Shown here piece by piece: positions 49,031 through 59,333 of a stretch of DNA of 64,000 nucleotides. Under the pieces are notes generated by a model. The model was not told where the DNA came from. It worked only from the letters and a program-made list of their open reading frames with translations, and did not search any database. The number at the start of each line of letters is the position of its first letter. Position 1 is the stretch's first letter. The stretch is from Protonemura montana (taxonomy: Eukaryota > Arthropoda > Insecta > Plecoptera > Nemouridae), in the NCBI GenBank assembly GCA_947568835.1, contig OX387604.1, positions 24,023,076 through 24,087,075 on the forward strand. Direction: 5' to 3'. The translations under genes were made by a program, and so were the position numbers.

Positions 49031-50844
49031 AGTGATATTCTGGAAGTTGCAAGGCAAGCCCTTGTATAATAAAGATAACATTGAGCAGTAGTACGAATGA
49101 CAATATGAATGTCCCTCTTTCTTTCTACGCATTTGTTTAAGGAGTATTGTTCCAGTAAGAATTTTCATCCAGCCTGTCTTTAGATAGTTTTATTATTCTA
49201 TACAATGCTGGACATTTCTGAGTTCTGAAGTGAATGGAATAAAAATATTTATCTGGATCAGTTGGAACTCGGTTATTTTTACGTGCAGAAAAATAAACAT
49301 TGTGAAAGTCACTGCCATTTTATCAACTGCAAAATGACAAAATGAAGAATTTAAAGGCTCTGAAATGCATACTACTGAAGATCAGATATTATGGAGGCTA
49401 CTAGTTCTCAATTCTTTTCAGCACGGCATTATTAACGGTGGAGATACGTCACTAGCGCTCAGAATTGCACGCAGTCCGACCACTGTATTTTTATATTCAG
49501 GCCTTATTCCCACTTCTTAAAAACCAGGGGAAGAGTAAGGACCTGTGGTGTCTAGTAAAATGTTGCCTAGACTAGATCTGTTAAAGAAATGTCAAAGAAA
49601 AAAGTTCCTGATTCCCTAGAAAAAAAGATGCAAATAAGCAATTTGGTATTCTTTTGAATGTTACAAGAATTAAAAGCTTTGAAAATTTTGGAAATTCCAA
49701 AAAATGCATTCCTTTCCCATTTCCTGGGTGGCGGAAAATCACCTTAAAACCACATATTTTCAGCCTATAGACAACTTAGACTTTTAAAAGAATGCATAGG
49801 GTTACGCCCATTTTACTATCAACTTAACTACAACTTAACATCTGCAGTCAGGCTGGAGAAATAATGAAAACACCACGAGAATTCGGGGTCAGAGGGCGAT
49901 CATTTATCGACAAATATCATTAATTTCACCGGGCGCAACGTTCAATTAGTTGTTTTCAAATTACTGGATGTGTAAATAAGCTCCGATTATGCTGCCATGG
50001 ATGCACGATTGTGAATATGAATCCTGATGATAACGCAATGGCTGTTTTGCGAGGCGGGTAATGTTGATATATGAAGATCCTAATGTTTGTCCAATTTCTT
50101 ATTATTACACGGTCAAACTAATTCTGTGTACAGAACGTACAGCGGACATCAAATTGCTAACTGCCATTTTCGTGGCCACATGATCAATACATGCATGAAC
50201 GCAAGAAATGTGTTCACATACCGTATCAATGCTTCTTGTGCTTGCATCAAGCTCAATTCATGCATGGTTGATGGAATATTACTAATTGCGATTGATTGAA
50301 TGCTTTAGTTTATCTTTTGAAGCCCACAGTTGATGCAAAGAAACAAATCAGTTACAAGATCTGCGTTCTGTTTATGGGATGGTCAGTGGCTCACCATCCA
50401 CGCTAGCCGGCTGATCGTATCGGGGTTTTCATAGAGGAGACTATTTAACTATTTCCAATGTGAAGCAATTTCAGATTGCTTTGAAATATCAAGCGCAGCG
50501 TACCTTTTTCATTTAGTTTCTTTTGTTGCAACTTCACTGATGTTTAAGCTAAAATGAGAAAACGATTCAACCGCTGTGTCCCAATCACAACGGGGTCACA
50601 CACACAACCATCAAAATAATAAGTTCAAAGGAAAACTGAACTTGTTTTCTTTTTTAAGCAGCGCAAATACCAACACTCCGTTGCAACAAACGTTATTGCG
50701 ACAATTTTTCTCGGACTCACTTTGCTAAACTTTCTAGACAAGTTTTTTCGAGAAGCAACAACGAACGGGGACGAAAGATTTATTCCCGTATTTTTATAAT
50801 GGAATTTCAACAATACAGTTTTCCAATTGCGAATTAATGAATAG

Positions 50845-51028
50845 AGTGAAGTTTAGCCGCACAGTAAAGTGAGCTAATCTTTCACTTCGAGTTAAATTGA
50901 AATCAGCATTACTAATACACATCCAATGATTTTGAGTGAAGTTTAGCCGCACAGTAAAGTGAGCTAATCTTTAACTTCGGGTTAAATTAAAATCAGCATT
51001 CAAAGATCCACACATCCAAAGATTTTGA
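50845..51028. repeat. 90-bp tandem duplication
   Basis: AGTGAAGTTTAGCCGCACAG starts at 50845 and again at 50935. The rest (AAAGTGAGCTAATCTTT, CACATCCAA, GATTTTGA) repeats with a few changes. Confidence 0.92.
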
Positions 51029-51791
51029 TAAATAATTGTGTTCAATCTATTGACAACTCCTTTTAATCCACATCAGCGATCCAAATAAACGTTAAAAAAT
51101 GCAGCGAGAATTGGTTAAAACCATTTTTCTTCGGGAATTGCGATGTAGATGACGATTTCCCATGCATTTTTCTTGGTTGTTTTTCACCTCGCTAATCTAC
51201 CTCACAAAAATAACACCCGTTGTGTTCTTTGTCATCAGACAAAGCTCATAACTCGTTTGTTTCACTCTTTTCTTGAGCTTTGCTATTCAAAAATGTTCCT
51301 TTATCTCGGAGAAGCACCCCCTGGCTAGCAGTCTACTCTAGACGCTCTCCGCGATAGACCCTAGCGAGAGCCCACCAAGATGAAAGACCGAATAAGAAAT
51401 ACACTGCGTCGTTCACGGAGAGAGCTGTAACTTCACAACCGACGGCAATCTCGTGAAAACGCCTCTCGCTCCTAATCATCGGACACCAATGCACAAACAA
51501 TCCCTCTTAACTCCTCCAAAATCCAACGCAATTCAAACACTATGGGCCATTGTTTTAGACCAAGCTACGTCTTAAAAAGGGGCCGCCATTAGTGGGTTGA
51601 GGTCTAATCGAGTGCAATGGCAGGATGGTGGACCATCGGCCTGATATAAGAGAGTCTATAGACGTGCCTTTAATCCGTAGTTAAGCCTAGCTTCTCGGGC
51701 GTACAGCGGCATAAAGACGGTATTTAAGCCGGGTAATCGTTTCGTCTAGATTTACCGATCGAATGGAGAAAACCGCACAGGCATGGGCCTG

Positions 51792-51814
51792 TCTGCCTGC
51801 CTGCCTGCCTGCCG
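51792..51814. repeat. (CTGC)n short run
   Basis: About five CTGC units. Confidence 0.9.
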
Positions 51815-52515
51815 CAGAGGGATAGTTGCAAGTAGTTGCAAGTAAGGGGGTTCCCAACTCGAGAGGACTTAGAGAAAGATCAGTGCTAGTCGCACAATGT
51901 AGCCCATTGGGTACTCTGTAGTTTTGGCGTCGTATTGGGTACTGAGTACTTCGTGTACTGCGTCAATGCACAGTTGACGGCTTCAATTGAAGACACTCCT
52001 TGAAACTGGAGGTCGGCGCTTGGTGCTTGCAGATAAAACAGTGTTGTGTTTTGTGATTATTTCGTGATCGGTTATAACTTTCGTGGAAGCTCGATATGGA
52101 AACTCGGTGTGGAAGCTCGGCACGACGTGGACGGGAAGCAATGAAACTCGTGTGAAGATACGAGCTATATGTCAGGTCGTGGCAAATTTCAAATTGGTGC
52201 CCTGACTAAATTCAAATGCACGTTAGTCGGAGCAAATAACTGCCACTGCAGCCGGTCATAAATATTTGTATGTCAAAACAAATAAACCATTATTAAAAGC
52301 AAACAGCGTGAGAGTCATAAAAAACGGCATTATTCCCCGTTATAAAGGGGGAGGAATGAGAGGGTGGGTAGCCGTGTTAGCTGAATCAAGGAATCAATAT
52401 AATCAGGGTGGGTGGGGATGGAGTAGGTGACAGAATTGGGGTTGGGAGGAGGGCTGCATCGCTCACTGCTGGGTCTGTGCCGCGCTTATTCACGAGAGTG
52501 GTGGCGGGGCGGGCA

Positions 52516-52530
52516 GGGGGGGGGGGGGGG
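52516..52530. repeat. Poly-G run, 15 nt
   Basis: Fifteen consecutive G shortly before the TTGCC array. Confidence 0.95.
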
Positions 52531-52615
52531 TACGCATATTATTTGTAGCCCGCTGCATTTTTGCCGGCTCAGAGCGGCCAGGGCCCCCATGCGTTACGTG
52601 CGCGAGCGATTTCGT

Positions 52616-53015
52616 TGCTTTGCCTTGCGTTGCCTTGCCTTACCTCGCCTCGCCTTGCCTCGCCTTGCCTTGCCTTGCCTTGCCTTGCATTGCCTTGCCT
52701 TGCCTTGCCTTGCCTTGCCTTGCCTTGCCTTGCCTTGCCTTGCCTTGCCTTGCCTTGCCTTGCCTTGCCTTGCCTTGCCTTGCCTTGCCTTGCCTTGCCT
52801 TGCCTTGCCTTGCCTTGCCTTGCCTTGCCTTGCCTTGCCTTGCCTTGCCTTGCCTTGCATCACCTTGCCTTGCCTCGCCTTGCCTTGCCTCGCCTTGCCT
52901 TGCCTTGCCTTGCCTTGCCTTGCCTTGCCTTGCCTTGCCTTGCCTTGCCTTGCCTTGCCTTGCCTTGCCTTGCCCTGCCTTGCCTTGCCTCGCCTTGCCT
53001 TTCCTTGTCTTGCAT
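52616..53015. repeat. (TTGCC)n pentanucleotide array, about 80 units
   Basis: About 400 bp, nearly pure in the middle, with CTCGCC variants at both ends. Five is not a multiple of 3, so every frame on both strands stays open (LPCLA on plus, RQGKA on minus). None of the 150-200-codon frames here is a gene. Confidence 0.98.
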
Positions 53016-54172
53016 TGGATAGACTGTAGCTGCTTGAGAGACAACCCTCGTGCACGAGACTGGAACTGTGTGATATAAAATGAGGAGGGTGCGAAGCAAT
53101 TTGGGGGTGCAACACACATATCTTGTTATTTGGACCACAATCTACCGCCCCCTACTACAAATGGTGGCTTACGGTGGGATCTTCTGAAAAAATATTCGCC
53201 CTCTAATGCACTGGATTGTTCTAATGCCTATGAACCGTTTACAGGATTTGTGGTTGGACATGATAAATGAAGCTAGGAAATTTCGAATGGTCAGTCAGAA
53301 AAAGTCATAAATGGTTAGATGTGCGTTTTCCATTTGAATGAATCAGCTGACCGTTTTTTTCTTGAATTTTTTTACCCATGAAAAGATACCGTTGACATTT
53401 TTCAATACTGCGAAATTCCTTTGCTCACAACAGGAATGATATTATTTGAATAAAGTGGTGTCATAGATCCAACAAAGCGGAAAATCGTGGGAAATTCCCG
53501 CATTTCAGGGAATGTCAAACAATTTTTATACCGCAACACGGTAGATAAACTTATAAACATTTTGCCATTTTCAAACATTACTGAAATTAATGTTTCCCTC
53601 AACAATAGGAGTAAGACAATGCCTATCATAACTCAAAGAAACACCGGCTTGCAAATGTCTATCACTTCCACCATTCTCACCCCTTATATCCTAATTTAAT
53701 CAAACGTAGACATATCATGCATCAATGCACCCTGTGACTTATAACGGGCTCGCTCTCACTCTAATGCTCGGCTTATCGTATCGCACTATCTCATTCTAAC
53801 ACACAGTTATGTCAAAGACGGGTATAAAATGGCTTCTAAAGGGAGAAATGATTCGACACTAGCGCCGAGAGCGGCGGCATTTCTCTATATTCTGGCAGTA
53901 TCGACCTGTTGACTGTTGTGGGAGGAAGCGAGACGGACTGTGGGGAAGCTGCGATCATAGAAAGGAGAGAGATCTAGAGCAAGCGAGAAGACTCGTTGTG
54001 GGAGTATCACATAGGAACAAGTGAGAAAATACACAATCGACTAGGGAAACGTTAAAAGAGATGGGCTAGAGGGAGAAAGAGTTATATGAGAATTTACGAG
54101 CTGGAAAGAGACGGCAGATATATCGCAGAAATGAAACAGAAGGGAGTGGAAAATAATATGGAGGATCAAATC

Positions 54173-54175
<3 letters not shown>

Positions 54176-54225
<50 letters not shown>
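54176..54225. repeat. (AT)25 run
   Basis: Fifty bases of alternating T and A, followed by AGATATGTATAGATAT. Confidence 0.97.
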
Positions 54226-54227
<2 letters not shown>

Positions 54228-54603
54228 TATGTATAGATATAGAAGTCAGCCTGTAATATGTGAATACGAATAAAAGAGAGGTGGTTGCATAGGATTGTTC
54301 ATACGAACGACGAAGTCGGAAGATCTGCAAAACAGAAAGGAAGGGAAGGATAGAAGATCTGGTAAGGAACGTTGGGATGGTGAATTGGACAATATGAATG
54401 AGAGAGAAGGAGATAGAAAGATAAAGATTCCAAGAGAGAGGTAAAAGTTTGAAATAGCGTGGGCTAAGAAAGGGTGCGACAGCGACTAGACATTGGGAAG
54501 ACGTTGGTATGAGCGAGCAGAGACTCGAACGAAGAGAGAAATATAAGGGATGAAAATAAAAAGGGAATAGGGGTAGGGAATAGGTAATGGAGCGCGAGGA
54601 GGA

Positions 54604-54613
54604 GGGGGGGGGG
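54604..54613. repeat. Poly-G run, 10 nt
   Basis: Ten consecutive G at the right end of the purine-rich stretch. Confidence 0.95.
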
Positions 54614-54858
54614 AGTGAGGGGATCAGAACGGGAACTAGGATGAAATAGCAGACAGTATGTGCATTTCTGCCCCTAAATAAACATGGGACCAGTCCACAG
54701 TATGCGATAGACTGTACACCATCCGTAGAGGTACATATGTAGAATGGATGAGGGATGAATAGCAATTTTCTAGCTATAGACACCTTTAGGGTGCAAACTC
54801 TTTTTCTTTTTTCGCCGAATGATTATTTTATTGAGGTGGACCTTTGTTGTTTTTGCAG

Positions 54859-54909
54859 AAAACCGTTGGAACCGCGCGAGCAGCGCACACGCATCGTATG
54901 GAGTGCCAG
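54859..54909 (+). other. Candidate 51-bp exon, unidentified
   Basis: A GC-rich 51-bp segment is preceded by a pyrimidine-rich stretch ending TTGTTTTTGCAG and followed by CAG|GTAATTG, good acceptor and donor shapes in AT-rich DNA. It is open in all three phases (for example KPLEPREQRTRIVWSA). I do not recognise a family and see no neighbouring exon that clearly joins it. Confidence 0.2.
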
Positions 54910-55177
54910 GTAATTGAAAAAAAGTAAATGCACTATTTATCCTTTCGTTTTTGTTGTGCCGAAGCGGTTCGACAATTTGCTCGCGCTTTTGGTTTCTTTT
55001 GAATGAAAAGGGGTGAAACGAAGCGAGCCACTAGTAATTTGCGAGCAATGCTCGGAGGCAGCCGTGAACAACCAACCACACAGCAGCGAGAGCCTACTCG
55101 AAGTGATGAATGAATGTTAGAATGACGATCTTTGAAACAAGCGCCATACTCACTTGTTGATATTGCAGTCGGGAAAC

Positions 55178-55632
55178 TTATGCAGCCTTGAGATGAACTC
55201 AACACCGTTTGTTCAGAGGTTGTGTCTCTGATTGGTACAGCAACTTATGCAGCCTTGAGATGAACTCAACACCGTTTGTTCAGAGGTTGTGTTACTGGTT
55301 GGTACAGCAACTTTTGCAACCTTGAGATGAACTCAACACCGTTTGTTCAGAGGTTGTGTCTCTGATTGGTACAGCAACTTATGCAGCCTTGAGATGAACT
55401 CAACACCGTTTGTTCAGAGGTTGTGTCTCTGATTGGTACAGCAACTTATGCAGCCTTGAGATGAACTCAACACCGTTTGTTCAGAGGTTGTGTTACTGGT
55501 TGGTACAGCAACTTATGCAACCTTGAGATGAACTCAACACCGTTTGTTCAGAGGTTGTGTCTCTGATTGGTACAGCAACTTATGCAACCTTGAGATGAAC
55601 TCAACACCGTTTGTTCAGAGGTTGTGTAACTG
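55178..55632. repeat. 67-bp satellite, about 7 units
   Basis: The unit contains CAACTTATGCAGCCTTGAGA, then TGAACTCAACACCGTTTGTT, then CAGAGGTTGTG and TGATTGGTACAG. Two subtypes differ together at several sites (TCTCTGATTGG against TTACTGGTTGG, and GCAGCC against GCAACC). TGAAC and GTTCA within the unit form an inverted pair. Confidence 0.96.
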
Positions 55633-57105
55633 AGTTGATTCAGATTGAGACAGAAACTCTAGGCTTATTCACAAAGCTTGTATGCGACAGCCTTTATGAG
55701 AGATATTCAAATGCAGACCACAGGAATGTATTAATATATTTGTTCGCTTTCATTATCAAGACCGAAGGAAACTTCAGAAATGTCAATATGTTTTTTCCCG
55801 AAATGCAAGGCTGCGAAGCTGTGGTTGTTTTCCCACTTGAATGTCACACTGGCTACTGAAGGTGGCGTTGTTGGGCAGGGGGCAATTAATCCTTTCCTTT
55901 GGGTGATTTCATCATGCATAGTTAATGTCTATCAACATGAAAGCATTGGGTTGGGTATTCACTCGTGAGGCTGGTGAGTGCGGTCGTGGGGGGGAGGGGG
56001 GGGGGGGGGGGAGATAGCACAGAGCGGTAACACATCAGTCAATATGTTCTACTCGTTGTCATAATTTAATTAATTTGCTCTGTGTGATGAAATCAGTCGC
56101 AAGAATTTTGAGCGTTTATTGGAAAGGTATGCAATGTGATTATCACTTTAGTGATACGTGGCTGAAATGCGTGATACGTATTGGTTCATTTCTATATTTG
56201 AAATTGATTCAATTGCCCGTGGATACCACAGAGTTTAATTACAATCATGGTACATTTGAGTGTAATTTTCGAAGAATTGAATTAAATTGAGTTTTGCGAT
56301 TGTGAGGTTAATCTATGAAATTATATGGATTGTGTGAAATTAAAGGAATACTATTGTAGGTATTTTCAATTTTTATGTTTGTTAAATCTTCTCAAGGGTT
56401 CGGAGCGATTTTTTAATTAGCTGAATTGTTCCTTGTACAAAACTTTACAAACTATAAACTTTTGTGAAATATAAGTATTAATTATGAAAAAAAATGGAAA
56501 GAAATATGAAAATAAAATTGCAATTATGAGTAAGGGACGTCAGTAGGTGAGGGGTGGGGTTGGAAGGGGGTTGTTTAGTACTGAAACTTTGCCGCTGCGC
56601 TATGCGATTTAAGTTCCTAATAAGGTTTCGCGTGATGTAATCCAGAGTTCACCGTCAACTTCTCTTGAAAGCTGCCGCGATGTTCTGCTTTTTAGATAAA
56701 TTTTGGATTAGAAGTTCGGGTAAGCTGTCTATGTAACATTGAAACATTGATAAGCAACATCATCAACAAATTTTTTAATAAGAAGAGTTTTCAAGAAGCG
56801 AGGTATGTGTTATTTATGAAAGCAAAGAAGTCACACAACTTTGAATCGTTATTTCTGAGAGGTGGTGCCAAATATTAGTAAGATGTTACGGTATGGATAG
56901 GCAAGGTGATTATTCTACACTCGAGAGCAGATTAAAAGATGAATATTTATTTGCACTCCTTTAAAAGCATTTCAGCAATTGCCAGGGAATGCAATTGCTA
57001 TTGGAAAACAAATAAATGCACCAACAGCTAGTGGTCTCGTGTTCAGGTAAAGACTTCTGTTATCCGGCAACCACAATAATACTGCTTGGATTACACTATT
57101 TTATA
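55633..57105. other. Single-copy DNA with a poly-G run
   Basis: G runs at 55988-56011. Otherwise AT-rich with no supported gene. Confidence 0.5.
55996..56011. repeat. Poly-G run, 16 nt
   Basis: Sixteen G, preceded by seven G and one A. Confidence 0.95.
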
Positions 57106-57183
57106 ATTGTGAGATTCGATTGTGAGATTCGATTGTGAGATTCGATTGTGAGATTCGATTGTGAGATTCGATTGTGAGATTCG
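57106..57183. repeat. 13-bp minisatellite, 6 units
   Basis: The unit TGTGAGATTCGAT is repeated six times with no change in the middle units. Confidence 0.95.
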
Positions 57184-57207
57184 ACAAGAATCTCCAACCA
57201 CAGAGAT

Positions 57208-57387
57208 ATGTTTACTTTCTATACGCGAAGGTTTCTCCTAAACTTGAGAAGAATTAAGAAGTCCAAAAGACGCAGACGGCTTAAAGTAGCCAAAAATCGA
57301 AATACTCTTGACATGATGATCAAAACTCTTCAAGAAGGTAATATTGAACAAGGTTCTAGTAGAATATTTATGCCTCGTGTGTTTTAA
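57208..57387 (+). CDS. Small basic open frame, 59 codons, unidentified
   Basis: ATG at 57208 to TAA at 57387. The peptide begins MFTFYTRRFLLNLRRIKKS, has a very basic centre with KRRRRLKVAKNR (residues 20-31), and ends SSRIFMPRVF. The basic cluster would fit a nuclear-localisation or nucleic-acid-binding segment (inference). It lies immediately right of the 13-bp minisatellite. I recognise no family. It could be a chance frame, a fragment of a transposon, or a short gene. Confidence 0.25.
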   Translation: MFTFYTRRFLLNLRRIKKSKRRRRLKVAKNRNTLDMMIKTLQEGNIEQGSSRIFMPRVF

Positions 57388-58740
57388 AGTAAGAAACTCC
57401 GACGAATTTATGTCTTAAACGTCAAAGAACTTGTTAACGCAGTTCGTATGGCCGAAATATTTCAATTGTATTTTCCATTTACAATTTACTGGTATGTCGA
57501 CACTTTTTTCACCCCATCGAAATATAGCCGAGAGAAATTCCAAATTGCGTTAAAAATTTTAAATCCAGTTTGGCTTTAAGATGGAAATGGTGACACCGCG
57601 ATGAACAAAGCTTACCTCCAATAGAACGTTGTTAGTACTTCATTAAACTCAAATGCTAACCTCAACAATTCATAAAAATGTATCGATATTTCGAGTAATA
57701 ATTATTATTAAACTGTAGAGGTTTGTTAAAAAAGATAGCCGCAACGCGATGCCGACTTAATTAATCAGCAGAAAGTTAAACATTAACGCAGGAACTCTGA
57801 CTATACTAAAAAACTTAAGGGTACTACTCTTTAATTCGATGAGCACAGTTTCTCGGCTAGTGTTTTCGAACACTATATGCACCGGGCCACTTGACAGCGA
57901 CTAATCTGAAATAATTGTGGAGGTATATGGAGGGTTTTTATGTTGACTATTGCCACCGTGAATTAGCAGAATTAATATTAGCCAAACACTTGATTATGTT
58001 CGCCGACTTTCCTAAAATAATATGAGCCAGTCAAAACGCAATTCCGTTAGTGTTGGTTTAAAATTAAAATAGCAGCAGCGCTTATAAAGTCGCTTGGCGT
58101 ATGTGCTAGACTCGGGGTTAAGCGAGGAGAAGAGAAAATCTTCACCCGGTTTTACTGGCGGTATGTTAAAAGACGCCATTACGACACTTTGTTTCTCCGT
58201 TCCTTTTCCGTCGAGATTTTCGGTAAATTTCGGGTAAATTTTAATTTATAACTTTGTCCTGGTAATGAGCATCATAAAATATGTCGAGAAGTTCGCTTTT
58301 CCGGACTTTTCCGGACTTGCGCTAGCTCGCAGAAATCAGTTAAAGGATTGTTTAGCTTGCAGGAAAACTTTTGTGCCGTAGAGAAAGCGTTTGTGAGAAA
58401 CACGACGAGATCGTAACATCGTACACGAATCAATTAACAAATTATATAAGAACTCAACGTTCAATTAAATATAAAAATTGGTTTGAAATGAAAAGAATCA
58501 TCGGCTATTTGTTATGTTAGTTTTAAATAAAGTATCTCATGCGTTACGCAATATTTGCTTCTCTCAGAATTAATATAATCAAATCACTGGGGCTCTCAAC
58601 TCACTTACCACTTTCGTTAAAATGCGTAATTATCTGATGTTAAAAGCATCATGCCCTCACCAAAGGCACCATTATGTGATTTCGGCTGTTAGCATTTTCG
58701 ATGACCCTTTCCAGCGCGCTGTGATTACCATGAGGTGGGC
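57388..58740. other. AT-rich single-copy DNA
   Basis: Nothing beyond short open frames seen. Confidence 0.5.
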
Positions 58741-58759
58741 GGGGGGGGGGGGGGGGGGG
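58741..58759. repeat. Poly-G run, 19 nt
   Basis: Nineteen consecutive G, first of a pair of G runs 89 bp apart. Confidence 0.95.
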
Positions 58760-58848
58760 AGATGGTACCATTAGTGGGTGCCACTTCGCGACGTTGTAAA
58801 CGTTGCTATAAAGGTTGTAACCTTGCGTTCAGGTGTGCTGCTTTAGGT

Positions 58849-58872
58849 GGGGGGGGGGGGGGGGGGGGGGGG
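58849..58872. repeat. Poly-G run, 24 nt
   Basis: Twenty-four consecutive G, second of the pair. Confidence 0.95.
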
Positions 58873-59319
58873 CTCCATATTCAAGAGTTAAAAAGTCTTT
58901 TGGAGGGACTGCATTTCTAGGCTAAATTTTTACCAAAATTCGACTTCGAACATTCATTTGAACGTCCAGTTTAGCTTTGCTTATAGGAAACAAGACTCTG
59001 CCCTACAGAATGATTGTGATAAAGTTACTGTCTAGATATTGAGTTGATTAAAGACGAATTCGAATTCGAATGTTAGATTGAACTTCGCCATCGATTATAT
59101 GTGCTTTCAGATTCGGTATCACCGTATCTCGAGTAATATGATCACCCATTGTATCACAAATATCAACTTGATTACAAACTAAAAGCATATCCGTTACTCG
59201 TGAACTTTGCAGTGCTGGTTGCTTCCGATCATCTTGTTAGGAAAGTGTGCTTTAGACTTGTAGAAAATGCTTCATCACACTGGACCAGTCTGATATTTTA
59301 AATGACCCACCAGAGAAGA

Positions 59320-59333
59320 CCCCCCCCCCCCCC
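59320..59333. repeat. Poly-C run, 14 nt
   Basis: Fourteen consecutive C. Confidence 0.95.

Larger units (their letters stand above)
49031..52515. other. Single-copy DNA with a 90-bp duplication
   Basis: No gene supported. It contains the 90-bp tandem duplication at 50845-51028 and a (CTGC) run at 51792-51814. Open frames are short. Confidence 0.5.
53016..55177. other. Purine-rich stretch and flanks
   Basis: From about 53920 to 54620 the plus strand is strongly purine-rich (GAGAG, GGAAG, AGAAAG steps), interrupted by (AT)25 at 54176-54225. The 202-codon minus-strand frame at 54175-54783 is a by-product of this asymmetry. A TATA-like GTATAAAATGG lies at 53822-53832. A small candidate exon is at 54859-54909. 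Confidence 0.55.

Noticed and set aside
52427-53138. Plus frames LPCLALPC and minus frames GKARQGKA up to 200 codons
   Set aside because: Translation of the TTGCC array, open in all six frames.
54175-54783. 202-codon minus frame rich in S, F, L and P
   Set aside because: It is the pyrimidine strand of the purine-rich stretch and ends in the (AT) run.
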